The notes beneath the pieces were generated by a model. It saw only the letters and a program-made list of their open reading frames with translations. It did not search any database and had not been told where the DNA came from. Made by a program: the position numbers and the translations under genes. A DNA stretch of 5,131 nucleotides from Erwinia sp. (GTDB lineage Bacteria; Pseudomonadota; Gammaproteobacteria; Enterobacterales; Enterobacteriaceae): positions 1-5,131 of the forward strand of contig DOOK01000154.1 of assembly GCA_003512805.1 (NCBI GenBank), read 5' to 3'. Positions 1 through 4,663 of the stretch are shown here, in pieces. Within the stretch, counting starts at the first letter, position 1, and every line of letters starts with the position of its first letter.

Positions 1-297
1 CTTTTCCACGACCTGAACCGCCGCCTTATGTAAATTGCGCGCGCGGGCATAGTAGCCAAGCCCGGTCCATAAATGCAGGACCTCATCCAGCTTTGCGGCA
101 GCCAGATCGGCCACGTCAGGGAAGCGTGCCATAAAGCGTTCAAAGTAAGGGATCACGGTAGCAACCTGCGTCTGTTGCAGCATGACCTCAGAGAGCCAAA
201 CTTTATAAGGGGTTTTTTCCTGTTGCCAGGGCAGGGTTTTGCGACCGAAGCGCTGATACCAGTCCAGTACCTGCCGTGAGAACTGCTGCGCTTGCAT
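1..297 (-). CDS. mutY: Adenine DNA glycosylase MutY, N-terminal part (cut by window edge)
   Basis: MutY removes adenine mispaired with 8-oxoguanine or guanine in DNA, as part of the GO base-excision repair system. Only the first 99 codons are in the window; the rest lies to the left. The visible protein starts [14 protein letters not shown] and closely follows the E. coli N-terminus as I know it. It contains the helix-hairpin-helix glycosylase fold start, the catalytic glutamate E37 in [12 protein letters not shown], and the [11 protein letters not shown] segment with Y82. The C-terminal iron-sulfur cluster and NUDIX-like domain are outside. Two ATG codons are adjacent (300-298 and 297-295). 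I chose the second because E. coli MutY starts MQA, and the numbering of E37 and Y82 then agrees with the family. No strong Shine-Dalgarno is visible. It is divergent from trmB. Identity is very secure; the start could be three bases earlier. Confidence 0.97.
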   Translation of the reverse strand, partial: MQAQQFSRQVLDWYQRFGRKTLPWQQEKTPYKVWLSEVMLQQTQVATVIPYFERFMARFPDVADLAAAKLDEVLHLWTGLGYYARARNLHKAAVQVVEK

Positions 298-340
298 CAT
301 CTTTGCGAGGTTTCCCGGGTAAATTAAAAATCAGGCTGGG

Positions 341-369
341 ATTCCAGCACAGACCCGTTATGCTGTAAA
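341..369 (-). promoter_or_regulatory. Candidate sigma70 promoter for mutY
   Basis: Reading the minus strand, a -35-like TTTACA (369-364) is followed after 17 bases by TGGAAT (346-341), four of six matches to the -10 consensus. This would start transcription near 333 and give a leader of about 35 bases before mutY. It is a sequence match only. The -10 is imperfect and other promoters in the divergent gap are possible. Confidence 0.35.
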
Positions 370-386
370 CCGGAAGTTTCCAGGGC

Positions 387-414
387 TTGCTTAACCGCTA
401 TAACTTTGCATAAT
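387..414 (+). promoter_or_regulatory. Candidate sigma70 promoter for trmB-yggL
   Basis: TTGCTT (387-392) and CATAAT (409-414) are separated by 16 bases, giving four and five of six consensus matches. Transcription would begin around 421, about 32 bases before the trmB start codon. An overlapping TATAAC at 399-404 is a second possible -10 without a good -35. It lies back to back with the candidate mutY promoter, as expected for a divergent pair. Confidence 0.45.
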
Positions 415-452
415 GCCCGTTTTTCAGATATTGCAGACCAGCAGGCAGAAAC

Positions 453-1172
453 ATGAAGAATGATGTGATTACACCGGAGTTTGACGAAAACGGCCGTCCG
501 ATGCGCCGTATTCGTAGCTTCGTTCGCCGTCAGGGCCGCCTGACCAAAGGCCAGCAGCACGCGCTGGACCATTTCTGGCCTGTTAAAGGTGTGGAGTATC
601 AGCCAGAACCCGTTGACCTGGCAGAACTTTTTGGCCGCGAAGCGCCGGTGGTGCTGGAGATCGGTTTTGGCATGGGCGCCTCGCTGGTGGCGATGGCCGC
701 CGCGAATCCGCAGCAAAACTTTCTGGGTATTGAAGTGCATTCGCCGGGCGTGGGTGCTTGCCTCAGCGCAGCAGATGAAGCGGGCGTGGAGAATCTGCGC
801 GTGATGTGTCACGATGCGGTGGACGTGCTGGAGAAAATGATCCCGGATAATTCGCTGCGTATGGTGCAGCTCTTTTTCCCGGATCCCTGGCATAAAGCGC
901 GCCATAATAAGCGCCGCATCGTTCAGGGGCCTTTTGCCGAACTGGTTATGCGCAAACTGAAGCTGGGCGGCGTCTTTCATATGGCGACCGACTGGGAAGC
1001 TTATGCGGAACATATGCTGGAAGTCATGAGCAGCATCGCTGGCTACAAAAACCAGTCTGATACTAACGATTACGTGCCGCGTCCCGATTCGCGGCCGTTA
1101 ACAAAATTCGAACAGCGTGGCCAGCGTCTTGGCCACGGTGTGTGGGATTTGATGTTTGAGAGGATTAAATAA
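453..1172 (+). CDS. trmB: tRNA (guanine-N7-)-methyltransferase TrmB
   Basis: TrmB uses S-adenosylmethionine to form 7-methylguanosine at position 46 in the variable loop of tRNAs, acting in the cytoplasm. The 239-residue product equals the E. coli protein in length. Visible landmarks are the SAM-binding loop [10 protein letters not shown] (residues 66-75, acidic E69), IEVH at 93-96 ending the second strand, and the family signature [13 protein letters not shown] at 143-155. The last contains D144, H151 and R154, which correspond to residues known to matter in E. coli TrmB. A basic N-terminal segment (residues 14-29) fits tRNA binding. The ATG at 453 has a weak AGG Shine-Dalgarno at 443-445. 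The stop codon overlaps the yggL start as TAATG, implying co-transcription and probably translational coupling. Nothing is broken or unusual. Confidence 0.98.
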   Translation: MKNDVITPEFDENGRPMRRIRSFVRRQGRLTKGQQHALDHFWPVKGVEYQPEPVDLAELFGREAPVVLEIGFGMGASLVAMAAANPQQNFLGIEVHSPGVGACLSAADEAGVENLRVMCHDAVDVLEKMIPDNSLRMVQLFFPDPWHKARHNKRRIVQGPFAELVMRKLKLGGVFHMATDWEAYAEHMLEVMSSIAGYKNQSDTNDYVPRPDSRPLTKFEQRGQRLGHGVWDLMFERIK

Positions 1173-1498
1173 TGGCAGCTCAACGCAGTCGTCGCTTGCG
1201 TAAAAAAATGCATATCGATGAGTTTCAGGAACTGGGCTTTTCCGTCGCTTTCACCTTCCCTGAAGGCACCAGCGGCGACACCATCGACACCACCCTGGAC
1301 GCCTTCATTAATGAAGTGATCGATCCTAACGGCCTGGCGTTTGACGGCAGCGGTTTCCTGCAGTGGGAAGGTCTGGTCTGCCTGCAGCAAACCGGCAAAT
1401 GTACCGACGAGCATCGCGAACTGGTACGTAAGTGGCTGGAAGAGCGTAAGCTGAATAATATCCAGGTGACCGAACTTTTCGACGTCTGGTGGGACTAA
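1172..1498 (+). CDS. yggL: YggL, DUF469 family, ribosome-linked protein
   Basis: This 108-residue cytoplasmic protein matches E. coli YggL along its whole length, with conserved blocks RSRRLRKKMHIDEFQELGFSV at the N-terminus, LAFDGSG-WEGLVC in the middle, and KWLEERKL ending in LFDVWWD. YggL has been reported as associated with the large ribosomal subunit in E. coli; its precise role is not settled. The strongly basic first 12 residues followed by an acidic body fit an RNA or ribosome contact, which is an inference. The start codon overlaps the trmB stop by one base, and AGGA at 1161-1164 is a well-placed Shine-Dalgarno. Its pairing with a tRNA methyltransferase gene agrees with a translation-related job. 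A strong palindromic terminator follows it. Confidence 0.96.
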   Translation: MAAQRSRRLRKKMHIDEFQELGFSVAFTFPEGTSGDTIDTTLDAFINEVIDPNGLAFDGSGFLQWEGLVCLQQTGKCTDEHRELVRKWLEERKLNNIQVTELFDVWWD

Positions 1499-1539
1499 TT
1501 ATTTATCTGCTGTAGGACTGGCAGGCAAACCGTCCGTCG

Positions 1540-1566
1540 AGGCCACGCATGCGTGGCCTTTTGTTT
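1540..1566 (+). terminator. Rho-independent terminator / attenuator between yggL and yggN
   Basis: The 20 bases at 1540-1559 are a perfect palindrome, AGGCCACGCATGCGTGGCCT, able to form at least an 8-bp GC-rich stem with a CATG loop. It is followed directly by TTTGTTT. This is a classic intrinsic terminator for the trmB-yggL transcript on the plus strand. It ends only a few bases before the yggN Shine-Dalgarno (1570-1574), so yggN is either read through or transcribed from a promoter located before the hairpin. Confidence 0.85.
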
Positions 1567-1582
1567 CTCAGGAGAAGAGTAA

Positions 1583-2290
1583 ATGCGTAAAGCGATCGTA
1601 GCGGCCGCACTGCTGCTGGCAGCGGGTCAGGCGCAGGCCGACTATCAATGTAGCGTCAATCCTCAGGACGATATTGTTATCTCTGCGCAGACTGTAAAAG
1701 TGGTCGGGGCCGACGGCAGTCTGACCATCACGCCAACCGGCGATGTACAGCGCAACGGGCAGCCTGCTTCCGTCGATAACGCTGTGCGTCAGACCGCTAT
1801 CGACTATCAGGCCGCGCTGCGCCGCGATCTACCCTGGGTTGATCAGGGGGCACGTCAGCGCCTGGAAAAAAGCCGCGTAGCGCTGGATAACGTCATCGTC
1901 AGCAAACTGGGCACCGACAGCCGGGTCCGCAGCCGTCTGACAAAGCTGGACGAGCAGCTGAAGCAGCAGATGAACCGGATTATTGAGCATCGCAGCGACG
2001 GACTGACGTTCCACCATCAGGCTATCGAACAGGTACGCCAGGATGGCGAAAAGCTGGTGCAGAGCGCGATGGGCGGGGTTATTCAGGACAGCCTTAACGA
2101 AATGGGTAGCAAGGTAAACGGCGATAATCCGCTGCAGGCGGTCATGGGCAACCTGGGCGGCTTACAGCAGGCTGTACAGGCGGAATGGAGCAATCAGGAG
2201 GCGGATTTCCAGAATTTTGGTCACGAAGTTTGTCATCGCGTGACGGCTCTGGAAGAACAGCGTAAGACATTGATTAATAATATAAAATAA
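1583..2290 (+). CDS. yggN: YggN, exported DUF2884 family protein of unknown function
   Basis: The 235-residue product resembles E. coli YggN (239 aa) throughout; no biochemical function is established for this family. It begins with a clear Sec signal peptide: basic MRK, a hydrophobic run AIVAAALLLAAG, then an AQA|D signal peptidase I site after residue 19. It is therefore periplasmic, not a lipoprotein. The mature protein starts DYQCSV. Residues from about 65 to 160 are rich in charged heptad-like helix (for example KLDEQLKQQMNRIIEH), which suggests an extended helical or coiled-coil body, and a conserved RSDGLTFHHQAIEQVR segment follows. Two cysteines (C23 and C217), one near each end, could form a disulfide; this is an inference. 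A good Shine-Dalgarno AGGAG lies at 1570-1574. It follows yggL across a terminator hairpin, and in E. coli the next gene is ansB, which is not found here. Confidence 0.94.
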   Translation: MRKAIVAAALLLAAGQAQADYQCSVNPQDDIVISAQTVKVVGADGSLTITPTGDVQRNGQPASVDNAVRQTAIDYQAALRRDLPWVDQGARQRLEKSRVALDNVIVSKLGTDSRVRSRLTKLDEQLKQQMNRIIEHRSDGLTFHHQAIEQVRQDGEKLVQSAMGGVIQDSLNEMGSKVNGDNPLQAVMGNLGGLQQAVQAEWSNQEADFQNFGHEVCHRVTALEEQRKTLINNIK

Positions 2291-2296
2291 CCTTTT

Positions 2297-2319
2297 TCTG
2301 CCGGGAGCATTCCGGCAGA
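2297..2319 (+). terminator. Hairpin after yggN, possible transcript end
   Basis: An 8-bp perfect stem, TCTGCCGG (2297-2304) with CCGGCAGA (2312-2319), closes a 7-base loop only seven bases after the yggN stop codon. Its position fits a transcript end. However, neither strand has a U-tract after the stem (the T run lies before it on the plus strand), so it is not a canonical intrinsic terminator. It may instead stabilise the 3' end of the mRNA. Confidence 0.4.
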
Positions 2320-2540
2320 TAGTCTGGTCGCGATTTCTGCAGGTTTTATAAAAAACCTTGTTGTCATCTTCTACTTTGAGAAAAAGCAGTGATGATAATT
2401 ATGTAAGGGGGGTGTTTAACCGCTCTGTCTCATCAACTGCAACCTCTGTTACCTTATTAAAATGTCCCCAGAGCCAAAAGCCTCTCAGGCGAAAGCCTGC
2501 TCAGATAAGCCTTTCCATGGAATAAAATTTACTGACTTCG

Positions 2541-2657
2541 CCAACAAAGCAGACTGTTCAGGGATGAAATTCAGGACATTAACCCGTTGCTGAAGAAGTA
2601 AACAGTGGGCAAAACAGGTTCAGGATTTTTTGTAAAATTCAGCCAAAGTTGGTCTGT
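2541..2657. repeat. Probable decayed third copy of the tandem repeat
   Basis: Immediately upstream of copy 1, several blocks recur in the same order and near the same spacing as in the good copies. GCCAACAAAGCAG (2542-2554) resembles GGCAACGTAAAGCAG. TCAGG occurs at 2558 and 2571 as in the repeat head. TTAACCCGTTG (2579-2589) matches TTAAGCCGTTG of copy 1 (2690-2700) at 10 of 11 bases and a distance of 111. ACAGG at 2614 matches ACAGG at 2724 at a distance of 110. The intervening sequence is poorly matched, so this is a suggestion from ordered blocks, not a clear copy. Confidence 0.45.
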
Positions 2658-2766
2658 TCAAATCAGGGTTTTCAGGGGATTACATCATGTTAAGCCGTTG
2701 GAGCAGGCTGCATAACGGCCCGGACAGGCCATGCACAGACGGCTGGCCACGTAAAGCAGCTCCCGC
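2658..2766. repeat. Tandem repeat unit, copy 1 (109 bp)
   Basis: This unit runs from TCAAATCAGG to the TCCCGC before the next TCAAATCAGG, and is followed without a gap by copy 2. The two share 101 aligned positions with eight substitutions and two one-base indels (about 91% identity counting gaps). The unit has an AT-rich head with two TCAGG motifs and a GC-rich body. In the body GCTGC (2707-2711) can pair with GCAGC (2756-2760), and ACG with CGT just inside. Smaller hairpins can form within. Compared with copy 2 it has ATG where copy 2 has ACG (2687-2689). I do not recognise it as REP, ERIC or another named enterobacterial repeat. Confidence 0.93.
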
Positions 2767-2877
2767 TCAAATCAGGATTTTTCAGGGGATTACATCACGG
2801 TAAGCCGGTGGAGCAGGCTGCATAACGGCCCGGACAGGCCGCGCACAGGCGGCTGGCAACGTAAAGCAGCTCCCCGC
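2767..2877. repeat. Tandem repeat unit, copy 2 (111 bp)
   Basis: This is the second and last good copy, directly abutting copy 1 and ending 33 bases before the hemW stop codon. Its internal hairpins are more perfect than those of copy 1. GCCGC (2838-2842) pairs fully with GCGGC (2849-2853) around a GCACAG loop. The overlapping alternative GCC (2828-2830) with GGC (2837-2839) presents the loop CGGACA. The outer stem GCTGC (2817-2821) with GCAGC (2866-2870) is identical in both copies. Its last bases, CTCCCCG, form the left arm of the hairpin beside hemW. The function is unknown. Confidence 0.93.
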
Positions 2878-2893
2878 TTTAGCGCACGGGGAG
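2870..2893 (-). terminator. Hairpin downstream of hemW, probable terminator
   Basis: CTCCCCG (2870-2876) and CGGGGAG (2887-2893) form a 7-bp GC-rich stem around a 10-base loop, 17 bases beyond the hemW stop. On the minus strand the stem is followed by CTGCTTTAC, which has only a short T run, so termination would be moderate. The same structure would be met from the other side by any transcript reading through from yggN. The left arm belongs to repeat copy 2. Confidence 0.45.
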
Positions 2894-2910
2894 AAGATAA
2901 CGCCGGGCAG

Positions 2911-4047
2911 TTACTCAGCCAGAAAAAGCTCCAGCAGCGAATTTAAAAACAGCTTACCTTTTTCCGTTACCTGCCAGCTTTGCGTCGTTTCCGTCAGGTA
3001 ACCTTTCAGCAGCGCCACATCAAGCTGGGCACGGATCGTCTCTTCGCCCAGCCCGGTAAAGCGAGCAAACTCTTCGCGCGGCGCGGCTTCCAGCAACCGA
3101 AAACGGTTCATAAAGAACTCGAACGGCTTCTCTGTTTCTGCAACCTCGTGCTGACGATCCAGGTAGTTACCCTTCATAAAACCGCGTGGATGACGGGTTT
3201 TGGTGGTGCGGATAATCCGCCCGTCCACCTGAGTCAGCTTACCGTGCGCGCCGCAACCGATGCCCAGATAGTCGCCGAAGCGCCAGTAGTTGAGGTTGTG
3301 CTCGCAGCGGTAGCCCGGTTTAGCGTAGGCAGAAGTCTCGTACTGCTCGTAGCCTGCCGCCGTGAGTAACTGGTGGCCCTGCTCAAAGATATCCCATAAC
3401 GCGTCGTCATCCGGCAGCACAGGTGGCCTGGAGGCAAACAGCGTATTGGGTTCGATGGTCAGTTGATACCAGGAAAGATGCGGCGGATCCAACTCGATAG
3501 CCTGCCGCAGATCGTCCAACGCTTCTGCCAGCGACTGATCCGGCAGACCGTGCATCAAATCCAGGTTAAAACTGCGCAGGCCTAATCCCTGGGCCAGCTT
3601 CGCCGCACGCTTAGCCTCTTCCGGGCCATGAATACGGCCAAGACGCGTCAGCTTCTGCTGGCTGAAGCTTTGCACGCCGATGGAGATGCGGTTAATACCG
3701 GCGCGCTGGTAGCCGCTGAAACGCTCAGCCTCGACGGTGCCCGGGTTTGCCTCCATGGTAACTTCCGCCGTGAGGGAGAGTGGTAAGCGCGCCCGCACGC
3801 CGTCCATCAGCATCTGCATCGCCTCGCTGCTCAGCAAGCTGGGCGTTCCGCCCCCGATAAAGATAGTGCCAACCTCACGACCCGCCGCCAGCGGCAGATC
3901 GGCATCCAGATCGGCCAGCAAATGCCGCACATACTCCTCGTGTGGGACTTCACCTTTCAGCGCGTGCGAGTTGAAATCGCAGTAGGGACATTTCTGTACG
4001 CACCACGGAATATGGATATAAAGACTGAGCGGCGGCAGATTATACAT
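2911..4047 (-). CDS. hemW: Haem chaperone HemW (radical SAM family, formerly YggW)
   Basis: HemW is a radical-SAM-family protein that binds haem and delivers it to respiratory proteins. It was long misannotated as oxygen-independent coproporphyrinogen III oxidase because it resembles HemN. With the start at 4047 it is 378 residues, the length of the E. coli protein, and begins [16 protein letters not shown]. The cluster motif C16-x3-C20-x2-C23 is followed by D-F, where HemN has a further cysteine, which supports HemW over HemN. IGGGTPS (64-70) is a SAM-binding motif, and HNLNYW (250-255) matches the HNxxYW haem-binding motif described for HemW. The C-terminus ends LLELFLAE. An upstream in-frame ATG at 4101 would add 18 poorly fitting residues inside rdgB and is rejected. 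The chosen ATG overlaps the last 8 bases of rdgB, suggesting translational coupling. Confidence 0.97.
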   Translation of the reverse strand: MYNLPPLSLYIHIPWCVQKCPYCDFNSHALKGEVPHEEYVRHLLADLDADLPLAAGREVGTIFIGGGTPSLLSSEAMQMLMDGVRARLPLSLTAEVTMEANPGTVEAERFSGYQRAGINRISIGVQSFSQQKLTRLGRIHGPEEAKRAAKLAQGLGLRSFNLDLMHGLPDQSLAEALDDLRQAIELDPPHLSWYQLTIEPNTLFASRPPVLPDDDALWDIFEQGHQLLTAAGYEQYETSAYAKPGYRCEHNLNYWRFGDYLGIGCGAHGKLTQVDGRIIRTTKTRHPRGFMKGNYLDRQHEVAETEKPFEFFMNRFRLLEAAPREEFARFTGLGEETIRAQLDVALLKGYLTETTQSWQVTEKGKLFLNSLLELFLAE

Positions 4048-4633
4048 TGCGCATCGCTTCCAGCAGCAGGGCCAGCGCTTTACCGCGATGGGAAACCGCA
4101 CGCTTCTCTTCTTTACTCAGCGCGGCGGCTGTTTTGCCCAGCGCCGGGACAAAGAAGACGGGATCGTAGCCAAAGCCACCTTCGCCGCTGATCGCGCGGG
4201 CAATTTCGCCCTGCCAGCTGCCGTGAAACACCAGCGGCGTGGGATCGTCAGCATGGCGCAGGTAAACCAGCACACAGTGGAACTGTGCCTGACGCTGGCC
4301 ATCCGCCACGTTTTCCATCGCCTGCAGCAGCTTGTCGATATTCTGTCGATCGCTGGCCTCCTCGCCGGCGTAGCGCGCGGAATAGATGCCTGGGGCACCG
4401 CCCAGAGCATCCACCGCCAGCCCCGAGTCATCGGCAATGGCCGGCAAGCCGGTGATGGCCGACGCGTGACGCGCTTTCAGCAGAGCGTTCTCAATAAAGG
4501 TCAGCCCGGTCTCTTCGGCCGACTCCACGCCACACTCGGTCTGCGCCACGATATCCAGGCCAAAGGCGGCCAGCTTATCGGCCAGTTCACGAACTTTTCC
4601 GGCATTGCCGGTGGCGAGCACTACTTTTTGCAT
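4040..4633 (-). CDS. rdgB: dITP/XTP pyrophosphatase RdgB (Ham1/ITPase family)
   Basis: RdgB hydrolyses non-canonical purine nucleoside triphosphates (dITP, ITP, XTP) to monophosphate and pyrophosphate. This keeps deaminated purines out of DNA and RNA in the cytoplasm. The product is 197 residues, the E. coli length. Visible family motifs are [12 protein letters not shown] at the N-terminus (N10, K13 and E16 region), [16 protein letters not shown] (E41, K53), and [12 protein letters not shown] with the catalytic aspartate D69. [11 protein letters not shown] follows, then the purine-binding [10 protein letters not shown] (FGYD at 154-157) and SHRGKAL near the end (181-187). A GGA-type Shine-Dalgarno lies about ten bases before the ATG. 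It follows yggT by only 30 bases, where E. coli has yggU in between, and overlaps hemW at its 3' end, so all three are probably one operon. No defects are seen. Confidence 0.98.
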   Translation of the reverse strand: MQKVVLATGNAGKVRELADKLAAFGLDIVAQTECGVESAEETGLTFIENALLKARHASAITGLPAIADDSGLAVDALGGAPGIYSARYAGEEASDRQNIDKLLQAMENVADGQRQAQFHCVLVYLRHADDPTPLVFHGSWQGEIARAISGEGGFGYDPVFFVPALGKTAAALSKEEKRAVSHRGKALALLLEAMRNV

Positions 4634-4663
4634 ATCAGGTCCAGAAGTTAACTACCGTACAAA

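Larger units (their letters stand above)
2291..2910. other. Intergenic region without a recognised gene between convergent operons
   Basis: About 620 bases separate the yggN stop from the hemW stop. In E. coli this interval carries ansB (asparaginase II) and yggM; neither is seen here. In order it holds an 8-bp hairpin just after yggN, a weak AT-rich inverted repeat (AGGTTTT/AAAACCT, 2341-2358), and a visibly AT-richer stretch to about 2660. A small hairpin CAGGC-GAAA-GCCTG lies at 2486-2499. The tandem repeat follows, then a hairpin beside the hemW stop. Only short open frames occur: 43 codons at 2462-2593, without a Shine-Dalgarno, and 38 codons at 2687-2803, inside the repeat. A weak -10-like GATAAT at 2394-2399 lacks a convincing -35. 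I see no tRNA, transposase remnant or CRISPR. Confidence 0.8.

Noticed and set aside
324..1013. Long minus-strand frame (229 codons) antisense to trmB
   Set aside because: It lies opposite the well-conserved trmB coding sequence, shows no recognisable domain and has a histidine/arginine-rich composition typical of a shadow frame in GC-rich DNA.
1829..2017. Minus-strand 62-codon frame inside yggN
   Set aside because: It is antisense to a conserved coding region, with no Shine-Dalgarno or known family.
2341..2358. AT-rich inverted repeat AGGTTTT/AAAACCT as a terminator
   Set aside because: The stem is mostly A-T and is not followed by a U-tract on either strand, so it is too weak to call.
2376..2399. 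TTGAGA ... GATAAT as a promoter in the gap
   Set aside because: The spacer is only about 12 bases, and no alternative -35 at 16-18 bases is convincing.
2658..2877. CRISPR array
   Set aside because: The units abut with no spacers, are about 110 bp long, and no cas genes are present.
2658..2877. ERIC or REP element
   Set aside because: The sequence does not contain the ERIC central palindrome or the REP GCC-rich palindromic signature that I know, and the arrangement is direct tandem, not inverted.
2911..4047. Annotation as oxygen-independent coproporphyrinogen III oxidase (HemN)
   Set aside because: The protein has CxxxCxxC followed by DF, lacking the extra HemN cysteine, and contains the HNxxYW haem motif and the length of HemW.
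4048..4101. Extended hemW start at 4101
   Set aside because: The added 18 residues are cysteine- and tryptophan-rich, lie inside rdgB and are absent from the E. coli protein; the ATG at 4047 gives exactly 378 residues.
4088..4651. Plus-strand frame of 187 codons antisense to rdgB
   Set aside because: rdgB is fully conserved on the other strand; this frame has no known motif or promoter and is a codon-bias shadow.
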